Shown here: positions 24,155 to 31,857 of the stretch, piece after piece
Layout of the letters: each line of letters starts with the position of its first letter
How positions within the stretch are numbered: the first letter of the stretch is position 1
Source: UBA3824 sp002393195
GTDB taxonomy: Bacteria; Bacteroidota; Bacteroidia; Bacteroidales; UBA3824
Direction: 5' to 3'
DNA: 64,000 bases
Assembly: GCA_946624925.1 (NCBI GenBank)
Contig: CAMOSO010000032.1
Location: 1 to 64,000, forward strand
Made by a program: the position numbers and the translations under genes
The notes under the pieces: generated by a model
The model's input: only the letters and a program-made list of their open reading frames with translations
Told to the model about the DNA's origin: nothing
Database searches by the model: none

Positions 24155-24300
24155 ATAATAGTCAATGCTTTGTATGTTAATAATTTACGTTATTTCTGTT
24201 TCTTATGTTTTGTATTTGTTGTTAACGAAAGCAAATGTAATAACTTTTTTCGATATGCGGCATATTTTTTTCAAAAAAAATCGAGCAAAAGGTATTATTC

Positions 24301-24451
24301 TGATTTTGAGATTGTTATGCGCCCCACCTTCGACTTTTCGTCGCACTTGCTTTCGCGTGGCATTATGCTCAAAGTAATTGAACCTCAATGGCTCGCCGAC
24401 GAAATTTATGAAATGCACTTGCAGGCGGCGGAGATGTATGAGGAGCGGTGA
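24301..24451 (+). pseudogene. 3'-end remnant of a WYL-domain regulator
   Basis: The translation DFEIVMRPTFDFSSHLLSRG, then IMLKVIEPQWLADEIYEMHL and QAAEMYEER, matches the C-terminal end of WYL-domain transcription regulators. The DNA-binding and WYL core regions are absent, and the upstream frame encodes a low-complexity Phe/Cys-rich stretch. The remnant suggests that a gene was cut when the neighbouring modification operon was inserted. Confidence 0.6.
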
Positions 24452-24715
24452 TTAAACCTTTACTATATCCACTTCATATCCCTCTGGATACACTCCGCAA
24501 TCTTTGAACATTCCATTGAAACTAAAATCTTCATCTATTTGTCGCCAATGTATGCCTGAGTATGATAGATAGAAATTGTTTCGCTGTTCTTCTGTTGAAT
24601 TGGCAAAACTCTTCCAATCGGCAAAAGCATATTTTGCGGTTTTGCCATCTTCTGTTGCGGCATAAACGTAGTTTGAATCTACCCAAACGTGAGATATGTG
24701 GATTTTATGTGGCAT
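24452..24715 (-). CDS. DUF2442-family protein
   Basis: An 87-aa protein with the DUF2442 pattern: a short beta-rich N-terminus (HISHVWVDSNYVYAATEDGK), then SFANSTEEQRNNFYLSYSG and the conserved IHWRQIDEDFSFNG ('W..ldeDis..gl') near residues 54-68. It follows the DUF4160 gene with a 3-bp gap. DUF4160/DUF2442 pairs are widespread in accessory regions and have the size, order and tight coupling of toxin-antitoxin systems, but the mechanism is not established to my knowledge. Confidence 0.85.
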   Translation of the reverse strand: MPHKIHISHVWVDSNYVYAATEDGKTAKYAFADWKSFANSTEEQRNNFYLSYSGIHWRQIDEDFSFNGMFKDCGVYPEGYEVDIVKV

Positions 24716-24718
24716 AAG

Positions 24719-24952
24719 CTATTTGTTAAAAAAGTTTTTCCAACGTTCAATGATAATTTCTTTGTTTTCATCAATGATAGATTCAATAATCGCGATTTCA
24801 CGATTCTTGAAACCGTGATTATAAACCTGAACAATAGGCTCTACATTATATTTTGCTTCACAATCGTCCTTGACGACGTGAACGTGAACAGGTTCGTGGT
24901 CGTTTGAATAAAACAAAAAACGATACCCGAAAAAAACGAATATTGTTGGCAT
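24719..24952 (-). CDS. DUF4160-family protein
   Basis: A 77-aa protein with the DUF4160 signature MPTIFVFFGYRFLFYSNDH followed by EPVHVHV (metal-binding-like HxHV) and a charged helix EIIIERWKNFF at the end. A -7 element, TACATTTG (24985-24978 on the minus strand), lies 25 bp upstream, and the 36-bp operator-like palindrome is at 25075-25110. The gene is the first of a two-gene unit with the DUF2442 gene. Confidence 0.85.
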   Translation of the reverse strand: MPTIFVFFGYRFLFYSNDHEPVHVHVVKDDCEAKYNVEPIVQVYNHGFKNREIAIIESIIDENKEIIIERWKNFFNK

Positions 24953-25074
24953 AGTTATTAAGCGTTTAAGTTTTCGACAAATGTAAAATTTTCCAACGAT
25001 TAAAAAAAATATTTTGCATTTTTTATGACATAATCAAGACACAAAAAAAGAATTGTTGTTGGCATTGGAATATA

Positions 25075-25110
25075 GTGCCAAAAATGCGTAAAATTACACG
25101 GTTTTGGCAC
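25075..25110. promoter_or_regulatory. Second copy of the 36-bp operator-like palindrome
   Basis: GTGCCAAAAATGCGTAAA followed by ATTACACGGTTTTGGCAC matches the site at 20332-20367 at 34 of 36 positions. Here it stands about 120 bp upstream of the DUF4160/DUF2442 unit and 50 bp past the 3' end of the DUF262/DUF1524 gene. Confidence 0.65.
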
Positions 25111-25162
25111 TTAGGGATAGACAAATGAATACAAACGGCGAGTTGTTGAGCGAACAAAAAAA

Positions 25163-27259
25163 TCAATCTTCGCTATCTGAAATAGGCACCAATTCAAATT
25201 CCAATTCTTCATACCCTATACCAACGTTATCAAACAAATATCTGATACATTGCATTTTGTCTTTTGTGGAAGTTGATGTTCTAACATAACAGTTTTCAGC
25301 GAATGCAGAAAAATATGTTTTTGAAGAGTTGGAGAAAAAGTATTCATTCTTATAGCACAACTGAATAACACTGTCTTTATGCTCGTCATACACCAATTTA
25401 CACAAAGACAACAACATATCTTTCCAACTTGATGTTTCAGTTTTCTGTCCTGAATAATAGAATGCCGAAATATTTCTATATGTACATATCTCGTCAACAT
25501 CATCACCATCAAAACTGATGGTATCTGCCGGTTTTTCGGAAATATCTGTGGAAATCATCGGAAAAAGTTTCAAAAAACGCTCTGTCAATGCGTTGCATCG
25601 CTCAATCATTTCTTCCTCCGTCCATTTATCTTTGTTTTTGATGGACTCTGTTAACTTGAAGGCTGATTTATTTAAGCCGATAACTTCTTGTCCCTTAGAA
25701 TCGAAAAAGCCATCCCGTTTTTCTGCAAATGACCTGTTGCCATAGTTAGAGTTATATCCTGTCAGCGTCAAATTAGCAAACGTATGCAGATACCTTTCGT
25801 GTATTCTTTCCCATTCTGCGCCCAAAGCGTTTTTCCATTCCTTGGTCAATGTTTGTGGCATAATATGTTCTATCGAAATAGCATTATCCTTCATACCATT
25901 AACGACATCATTGTGATAGCCTTTTTCGTTACCATTTTCCATTCTTTCAAACAGGAAATATTTGTATTCCAATGGAATACGATATATTTGACGAGTTTGG
26001 AAATTATCACGTACTTTGATGTCATTAGGAAACATACTGTTGCCCAACTTTTTGAGAAGAACAAATTTCAAAACGTCCAAATAATCAGACGACGACTTGT
26101 CGTTTTTCGCAATAAATTTGCTTATGTCATACTGCAAAGTACTGAAAACCTTATTCAAAGCATTTGTAGGCAAGTTGCAGATGATACGCCGAGCCAAATA
26201 GTTTTCAATAACATCAAACACTTTGATTTCTGTATCAACAGAAAAATTGTTCTCCTTGGCATATCTCATAAAGCCTAAATAATAAGGCATAACCGTTGAC
26301 GTGCCAACAGTATTGAGTTCCTGAAACTTGTATTTTAAGTAAACATTATCCGTCTTCTCTTTTTTGAATTGGTCATAATAGTCAGCGTATTCAAGCATCT
26401 CGCGAAGAATATCGCCCCTATCAAGGTTTGAGATTTCGGCAAACTTTTTAAACTCTTTGTAAAGGTTGTCGATTTTACATATACGCCTTAACTTGATGGT
26501 CAAGTAGTCTCTTATAAACATTGTTGGCGCATAGTCTGTGAAAACCTCAATCTTGTTCCAATAGTCGTTGTAATACTTTTCTTGTATGTCTGGCTGCAAA
26601 GACATTAATAGATAATTCCTGATTTTGTCGGCTTCCTCCAAATCTTTTCCTGTGGAATTCAAACTTTCGAAAATCAGTTGTGCGTCATCGTTTTCATTAA
26701 GTTTAATGTCGATAATCACAAGTTTTTCGATTGCCGACAAATAATCCTCCAACGAAAGGTCGTGTTTTTTGATCCAACCAACAAAAAGATTAAAGTTTCG
26801 CGTTACATTACTACCTTTAACATACTCATTTTCACCCTTAAACAGCAATGCATCGAAAGCATCCATATCATTCTTGATGGGTTTCAGTTTTATCTTTCTG
26901 TCCGAAGAATATTCATCTACCAAATATTTACCGTATATTTTCTTTACCGAAACTTCATTTTCATATTTCAACTCACCCTTTTTAGCAAGCTTATATAAAG
27001 CAATAAGCAACAGAGATATTGTTGTAATTCTCTGTTGTCCGTCGATGATAAATATGTTAGAACTCGTCAGACTTTGCTGTTTAGAAACAATGCTACCAAA
27101 AAAGTGATTCTGCCTTTTCGGGTCTTTCAACTTAATCAAATCACTGAAAAGCTGTTCACAATGTTCCTCTTTCCAATCATAGTTTCTCTGATACAACGGT
27201 ATCGTGAAACTTGAATTGATCGCAAGTATCTGAGTTAATGGTTTTTCGTGTCCTTCCAT
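25163..27259 (-). CDS. DUF262/DUF1524 (GmrSD-like) nuclease protein
   Basis: The 698-aa protein starts with a DUF262 domain (PLYQRNYDWKEEHCEQL; IFIIDGQQRITTISLLLIAL at about residue 75) and continues with a long helical region. The DUF1524 nuclease motif SIEHIMPQTLTKEWKN lies at about 478-493, with LGAEWERIHERYLHTFANLT and the NYGNRSFAEKR segment following, as in the His-Me/HNH group. About 120 residues at the C-terminus are an extra domain I do not recognise. GmrSD and relatives (BrxU, SspE) restrict modified phage DNA using NTP binding by the DUF262 domain. This gene stands alone, without a methyltransferase, which favours a type IV-like role. Confidence 0.87.
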   Translation of the reverse strand: MEGHEKPLTQILAINSSFTIPLYQRNYDWKEEHCEQLFSDLIKLKDPKRQNHFFGSIVSKQQSLTSSNIFIIDGQQRITTISLLLIALYKLAKKGELKYENEVSVKKIYGKYLVDEYSSDRKIKLKPIKNDMDAFDALLFKGENEYVKGSNVTRNFNLFVGWIKKHDLSLEDYLSAIEKLVIIDIKLNENDDAQLIFESLNSTGKDLEEADKIRNYLLMSLQPDIQEKYYNDYWNKIEVFTDYAPTMFIRDYLTIKLRRICKIDNLYKEFKKFAEISNLDRGDILREMLEYADYYDQFKKEKTDNVYLKYKFQELNTVGTSTVMPYYLGFMRYAKENNFSVDTEIKVFDVIENYLARRIICNLPTNALNKVFSTLQYDISKFIAKNDKSSSDYLDVLKFVLLKKLGNSMFPNDIKVRDNFQTRQIYRIPLEYKYFLFERMENGNEKGYHNDVVNGMKDNAISIEHIMPQTLTKEWKNALGAEWERIHERYLHTFANLTLTGYNSNYGNRSFAEKRDGFFDSKGQEVIGLNKSAFKLTESIKNKDKWTEEEMIERCNALTERFLKLFPMISTDISEKPADTISFDGDDVDEICTYRNISAFYYSGQKTETSSWKDMLLSLCKLVYDEHKDSVIQLCYKNEYFFSNSSKTYFSAFAENCYVRTSTSTKDKMQCIRYLFDNVGIGYEELEFELVPISDSED

Positions 27260-27433
27260 AGTTTAAATGATGTGTTTATACACGACAAATATACGGATTA
27301 TTATGATACGATGTTCATCTTGCGCGGTATTTTTTATTACAATTCGTTTTATTTTGAACCTGTGCAAAAACAGCACAAGTTGTATTATGCAAAATTTGCA
27401 TATTACAACGTGTAAATTTTCAATTCTTTTCCT

Positions 27434-27441
27434 TACCTTTG
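27434..27441 (+). promoter_or_regulatory. -7 element for the SMR transporter gene
   Basis: TACCTTTG, 62 bp before the SMR start codon. The leader between them (27449-27502) has a weak GGAAGG/CCTCGG hairpin but no recognisable guanidine riboswitch. Confidence 0.55.
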
Positions 27442-27502
27442 TCCTCGCTTCGGAAGGAGTCGCCGTGATATTTATGCAGCCCTCGGAAAGCGTTTATTTG
27501 TT

Positions 27503-27829
27503 ATGAGTTGGATTTTTCTTATTGCCGCAGGGCTGTGCGAAACGGCCTTTACATTTTGCCTCGGCAAGGCTAAAATTTCGACTGATGATGCCCAATGGTG
27601 GGCGTGGATTTCAGCGTTTGGAGTGTTGTATGTTTTGAGCGCGGTGCTTTTGGCAAAGGCGGTGCAAGGCATTTCGGTTGGCGTTGCTTACCCCGTGTGG
27701 ACGGGAATCGGCGCGGTGGGCGCAGTGCTAATTTCGATTTTTGTGTTCAAAGAGCCGGTTTCGTTTTGGAAAATATTCTTCCTCTCCACGCTTATCGCCT
27801 CGGTGGTAGGGTTGAAAAGTGTAGAATAG
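27503..27829 (+). CDS. SMR-family small multidrug/guanidinium exporter
   Basis: A 108-aa inner-membrane protein with four membrane spans. The essential glutamate of helix 1 is present (AAGLCETAFTF, Glu13). GVAYPVWTGIGAVGAVLIS in helix 3 is the family signature. SMR proteins are dual-topology proton-coupled exporters; the SugE/Gdx branch exports guanidinium and EmrE exports toxic cations. I cannot separate the two with confidence. The next gene begins close downstream and may be in the same transcript. Confidence 0.9.
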   Translation: MSWIFLIAAGLCETAFTFCLGKAKISTDDAQWWAWISAFGVLYVLSAVLLAKAVQGISVGVAYPVWTGIGAVGAVLISIFVFKEPVSFWKIFFLSTLIASVVGLKSVE

Positions 27830-27898
27830 ATGATAAAAATGCGTAAAGTTTTTTTGCTGATAATAAACAGATTGTTTCTTTTTGCAAAAAAGAACAAT

Positions 27899-28279
27899 AT
27901 GCTTAATCTTAGCCGACATATACCGCCAAAAATTCGTTCGGTAGCCGAGAAATCCGCCCGAAGGCACTTCCTGATTGACAAATTGAAGGAAGAGAAATGC
28001 TTTTGGAGTTATGCTCCGGGGTTTGCAGACAGCGACGTGCCCGATGAAATTATCATCGAAAAAACGCTTGTTTACTTGGATTTGGACGAAATCAAGGTAC
28101 TTTTTGAACTCTATGGCAAACAAACGGTTAAGCGTGTTTGGCTCGAACGTCTCGTGCCGCAAGGCGATTATCTCTATACACTCAACAGGTTTTTCGCGTG
28201 GTTCTATTTCCGCGTCAAAAAACCGGATATGTATGTCAGGAGTATGGCAACGAGGATATTGAATAGGAGGATGAAATGA
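27899..28279 (+). CDS. DUF6922-like hypothetical protein
   Basis: A 126-aa basic soluble protein (MLNLSRHIPPKIRSVAEKSA at the start; FWSYAPG...VPDEIIIEKTLVYLDLDEIK, KRVWLERLVPQGDYLY). The pattern matches a small Bacteroidota family I recall as DUF6922, of unknown function, often found next to nucleotidyltransferase (AbiEii-type) toxins. The ATG at 27899 is preferred over 27830, because the leader TTTTTGCAAAAAAGAA in front of it is repeated upstream of a second, empty copy at 28375. It ends in an ATGA overlap with a 28-codon frame. Confidence 0.6.
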   Translation: MLNLSRHIPPKIRSVAEKSARRHFLIDKLKEEKCFWSYAPGFADSDVPDEIIIEKTLVYLDLDEIKVLFELYGKQTVKRVWLERLVPQGDYLYTLNRFFAWFYFRVKKPDMYVRSMATRILNRRMK

Positions 28280-28362
28280 ACCCCATCTATAATGTAACGG
28301 CAGAGGAAATTGAAATGTATATGAAAAGTGTTTTGGAGCTGACAGAGAAAAAACACTTGTAG
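28276..28362 (+). CDS. Short ORF coupled to the DUF6922-like gene (possible gene stub)
   Basis: The start overlaps the preceding stop (ATGA) and encodes MNPIYNVTAEEIEMYMKSVL followed by ELTEKKHL, 28 residues. Such tight coupling is usual for a partner gene, and the sequence may be the first residues of a lost partner. Immediately after it, TTTTTGCAAAAAAGAATAAT repeats the leader of the DUF6922-like gene. Confidence 0.35.
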   Translation: MNPIYNVTAEEIEMYMKSVLELTEKKHL

Positions 28363-28433
28363 TCGCCGTGATATTTTTGCAAAAAAGAATAATACAACCG
28401 ACAAATACCGTCAAAAACAATTGTTAACAAACG

Positions 28434-28482
28434 TTATAACTCCCCAAAACTCAAAAAAAAATCGAGTTTTGGGGAGTTATAA
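28434..28482. terminator. Long perfect hairpin (19-bp arms) between convergent genes
   Basis: TTATAACTCCCCAAAACTC (28434-28452) and its exact complement (28464-28482) with an 11-nt A-rich loop, then TTTTTAAA. It separates convergent genes and can terminate transcription in both directions. It resembles the hairpin at 20227-20277. Confidence 0.7.
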
Positions 28483-28546
28483 TTTTTAAATAGTTCGATA
28501 AATCAAGTAGTTACATCAAAAATGCTTCAAAAATTTTCTTCAAATA

Positions 28547-29380
28547 TTACTTATTAAACTCCCCCAATATCTCCTTGAACTCCTGCGGTATCATCGACAA
28601 TATCTTATCGACAATCGGTTGCGGAATATCCTTGTAAAACGCCTCCGCAATGCCGCCGGTGATGCAGACGAGAGTGTCGGTGTCGCCGCCAAGCGACACT
28701 CCAAGACGGATGGCAGATTCAAAATCCTTGCTCTCCAAAAATGCAATCATCGCCTCGGGCACAGTGCCTTGACACGAACCGTCGTGATGATATTTTGGGC
28801 GGATTTCATCACAAGTGCGGCTGAGGTCGTAGCCGAAAGTTTTTTCGATGTAATCCTTGATTTCCTGCTTAGACTTGCCGGTACGTCCGAGGAAAATAGC
28901 CGCAGCCGTCGCCTGTGCGCCCTTGATACCTTCGGGGTGATTGTGTGTGATTTCGGCGGAACGTTTTGCAATCTCCAATGTCTCCTCCAACGTGTCGAAC
29001 GCCCAACCAACAGCCGAAACGCGCATCGCCGAGCCGTTGCCCCAAGAATTGTAAGGACGGCGACCAGTTTTCAGGCTTCCGTCCGTATTCTTGTCGCGAT
29101 AGACATTCAGATGTTCAGGGTAAAACAGCCACCTCACATAGCCGCCACCATATCCGCCCATTGGGTTTGGATAACGCTTGCCAAAATCCACAAGACATTC
29201 CTCCAATTTCTCCAATGTATGCTGCTTGTCGATAACGAGCCATTTTGCCACCGCCACCGTCACAATAGAATCGTCGGTAAATTCGCAACGCGGGTCAAAC
29301 AGTTCAAAATCAACCGACTTATGGTTGTTGAACTCGTAGATAGAGCCCACCGTATCTCCTATAACTGCACCTAATATCAT
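28547..29380 (-). CDS. ADP-ribosylglycohydrolase-family protein
   Basis: The 277-aa protein has the family's metal-binding motifs: MILGAVIGDTVGS at the N-terminus, EFTDDSIVTVAVA (TDDS) and the late GVSLGGDTDTLVCITGGIAEA. The middle has MGGYGGGYVRWL and GNGSAMRVSAVGWA, as in DraG/ARH relatives. These enzymes remove ADP-ribose from proteins or small molecules with two divalent metals. The protein is intact. It could counteract an ADP-ribosylating toxin, but no such toxin is seen next to it; a standalone housekeeping role is equally possible. Confidence 0.93.
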   Translation of the reverse strand: MILGAVIGDTVGSIYEFNNHKSVDFELFDPRCEFTDDSIVTVAVAKWLVIDKQHTLEKLEECLVDFGKRYPNPMGGYGGGYVRWLFYPEHLNVYRDKNTDGSLKTGRRPYNSWGNGSAMRVSAVGWAFDTLEETLEIAKRSAEITHNHPEGIKGAQATAAAIFLGRTGKSKQEIKDYIEKTFGYDLSRTCDEIRPKYHHDGSCQGTVPEAMIAFLESKDFESAIRLGVSLGGDTDTLVCITGGIAEAFYKDIPQPIVDKILSMIPQEFKEILGEFNK

Positions 29381-29448
29381 AGCAATTCGTTTTTAATTTG
29401 TGTAAATATAACGCACAAAAATATGCAATTATTATCATACATACAAAA

Positions 29449-29483
29449 AAAACTTCCCGAACTGATGACGTCCGAGAAGTTTT
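29449..29483 (-). terminator. Terminator at the end of the PUL operon
   Basis: On the minus strand AAAACTTC...GAAGTTTT forms a stem with a 16-nt loop followed by a run of T (29455-29446). It lies 26 bp after the stop codon of the GH35 gene. Confidence 0.55.
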
Positions 29484-29508
29484 ATAATTAATATGAAAAT
29501 TACACACA

Positions 29509-31827
29509 TTATTTCTCAAATTCGGTGTCCTTGACATACACCTTGTAATCCTTAATCAAACCGGGATTGCCTTTTTCGGCGCGGGGGATAATGCGGATGG
29601 CTTTTAGGGTTTCGGATTTGCCCATATCGATTACAACAGCGTGCGGGAAAGCAACGTTGTCCACCGTCTGCCAATACGTGGATTCTTGGAGGTCGTAAAG
29701 TTTGTCGGCGGTGTATTCGCCAGAACGGGTTTCCTCGCTGTCGGCATACCAGATAGACCAATCTTTGCGGTTGATGATTTTGCCATTTTTGTCGATGGCA
29801 TCCACCTCGGCAAAAGAAGTGATATTGTCGCCAGTGAAATTGTTGAGGGCTTCTATACATAGGTAACGACCCGAAGCAAGTTGCTTAAATTCAACCACTT
29901 GCGGCTGTGCAATATTTTTTAGCGTACCTTCAATGGTGGGTTGCAGGTTAGAGAGGTTGAGTTTTTCGCCATCCTTGCGGTGAGTCTGCGGAACGGAAAC
30001 ACGCAATTCGTCGAGAATAGGCTTGTCAAGACCTTTGACAGTCGGTTTTTCAGGGCCAAGAATGTCCAAAACTACAATCTCGTTGTCGCCTTTCTTCAAC
30101 CAGCAGCCCGGCATATAGAGTGTTTGCTGAGGTCCAATGTTCCAAATCCTGCCAATTGCGTGGCCATTGACCCACACAAAGCCTTTGCCCCAAGTAGAAA
30201 AATCGAGGAACGTATCTTCGGGCTTGTCGAGGGTGAAGACACCTTTGTAATACGCCGGTTTTGACGATGCTTTAATATCATCATAATTCTTATCAAGAGC
30301 AAAGTCATAATCCAAAGGCAACGAATATATCTGCCAGTTTTTCAACGCATTACCATCAATAGAGACAGACTTTGTAATGCCTTTGCGGTCGTGGATTGAT
30401 TTGTCGAAATTCACACGTCCCAAAGCCTCCACGTAAATATCAAGCACGTCGCCTTTGCGAATGTTAGCGGGCAAGGTGAAAGTAAATTCGCCTTTCCTGC
30501 GGTCGAGTTCGGCGATTTTGTTGCCATTGACAAATACCAAGGCATAATCGTGAACCTCGTCAATATGGAGCACCGAACCTTTTTTGTAGTCGGCATCCAT
30601 AGTCTTGCGATAGAGTACAGAGCCAAAACCTTGATTGAGTTTCTCCATAGAAACAATATTTTCAGACTCGACGGCAACAGGCAAATTGTCAAAAACTTCT
30701 GCCGACTTACTTAAAGTAAATTCGGGGATTGTTGACGATGGAATTTGAGCGGGAATATCAGCCAATTGCTCTCCGTCGGAGAGGTGCTTAGACATCATTT
30801 CGCGCAGCAAATTGAATTTGGGCGTTACCTGTCCATTTTCGGAGATGGGCGCGTCGTAATCGTAAGACGAACACATCGCGCTGTATGCCGGATTGTTGGC
30901 ACCGCCCCAATACCCGAATGTAGTGCCGCCGTGCGTCATATAAAGGCTGAAAGAGATGTTTTTCTCAATCATTTCTTCAAGGCCGCTTACCATCACGTCG
31001 GCGGGGCGGGTTTCGTGCGGACGACCCCAATGGTCAAACCAACCGCTCCAAAATTCGCTGCACATCAGAGGCGTATTTGGACGAAGTTCTTTGAGTTTTT
31101 TGAACTGCGCGTCGATGTCGCTGCCAGTGCCAAAATTGACAGTCCAAAGAAGGTCGTCGAGAGCATTGTTGGTGAAATTGCTGCTCCAATCACATTGAAA
31201 GAGAGGTACTTCATTGAATCCCGACTTTCTTACAATATCGCGGATGGCGGAGATGTAAGGCTTGTCGGTGCCGTAACTGCCGTATTCGTTTTCCACCTGC
31301 ACCATTATGATGTTGCCACCTTTGGTGATTTGGAGCGGCGACAGTTGCTCGCCCACTTTTGCCATAAACTTTTCGACGTGGTTCATATAATCAGCGTCGA
31401 GGGTGCGTAGGCTAATGCTATCGTTTTTGAGCAACCACCACGGCAGACCGCCCATCTCCCACTCCGCGCAGACGTAGGGACCGGGGCGCACGATGATGTA
31501 CATACCGTTTTTCTGCGCAAGGCGGCAAAATTCGGCGATGTCTTTGTTGCCCGAAAAATCAAATTTGCCCTCCTCCATTTCGTGGTAATTCCAAAAAATG
31601 TAAATGCACAATGTATTCATACCCAACGCTTTGCACATTTGGATACGATTTTCCCAATATTCCTTGGGGATGCGCGAATAATGGATTTCGGCGGCCTTGA
31701 CGAGAAAAGGCTTCCCATTGAGCAGGAAAGTCTTGTCGCCGGGCGCGAACGAGCCATTTTTTGTGGATTCGCCACAACTGCCAAGCAGAAGGATGGCTGT
31801 CAATAATAATAGTAGGATTCTTGTCAT
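29509..31827 (-). CDS. GH35 beta-galactosidase, lipoprotein
   Basis: The 772-aa protein starts with a lipoprotein signal (LLTAILLLGSCGES, lipobox Cys at about residue 18). The GH35 catalytic barrel spans about residues 30-350, with the signature VQVENEYGSYG (acid/base Glu181) and LMCSEFWSGWFDHWG (nucleophile Glu258). Two beta-sandwich regions (about 400-600) include KGVFTL and GFVWVNGHAIGRIWNIGPQQ, and the last 150 residues form a discoidin/F5-8-type carbohydrate-binding domain. It removes terminal beta-linked galactose from oligosaccharides, probably at the cell surface or in the periplasm. It is the last gene of the PUL. Confidence 0.93.
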   Translation of the reverse strand: MTRILLLLLTAILLLGSCGESTKNGSFAPGDKTFLLNGKPFLVKAAEIHYSRIPKEYWENRIQMCKALGMNTLCIYIFWNYHEMEEGKFDFSGNKDIAEFCRLAQKNGMYIIVRPGPYVCAEWEMGGLPWWLLKNDSISLRTLDADYMNHVEKFMAKVGEQLSPLQITKGGNIIMVQVENEYGSYGTDKPYISAIRDIVRKSGFNEVPLFQCDWSSNFTNNALDDLLWTVNFGTGSDIDAQFKKLKELRPNTPLMCSEFWSGWFDHWGRPHETRPADVMVSGLEEMIEKNISFSLYMTHGGTTFGYWGGANNPAYSAMCSSYDYDAPISENGQVTPKFNLLREMMSKHLSDGEQLADIPAQIPSSTIPEFTLSKSAEVFDNLPVAVESENIVSMEKLNQGFGSVLYRKTMDADYKKGSVLHIDEVHDYALVFVNGNKIAELDRRKGEFTFTLPANIRKGDVLDIYVEALGRVNFDKSIHDRKGITKSVSIDGNALKNWQIYSLPLDYDFALDKNYDDIKASSKPAYYKGVFTLDKPEDTFLDFSTWGKGFVWVNGHAIGRIWNIGPQQTLYMPGCWLKKGDNEIVVLDILGPEKPTVKGLDKPILDELRVSVPQTHRKDGEKLNLSNLQPTIEGTLKNIAQPQVVEFKQLASGRYLCIEALNNFTGDNITSFAEVDAIDKNGKIINRKDWSIWYADSEETRSGEYTADKLYDLQESTYWQTVDNVAFPHAVVIDMGKSETLKAIRIIPRAEKGNPGLIKDYKVYVKDTEFEK

Positions 31828-31857
31828 ATTTTTGCGTAATAATTGTGTTAAAAATAA

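Noticed and set aside
27442..27502. Guanidine riboswitch in front of the SMR transporter
   Set aside because: The short leader lacks the ACG-loop hairpin pair of mini-ykkC and is too short for ykkC-I.
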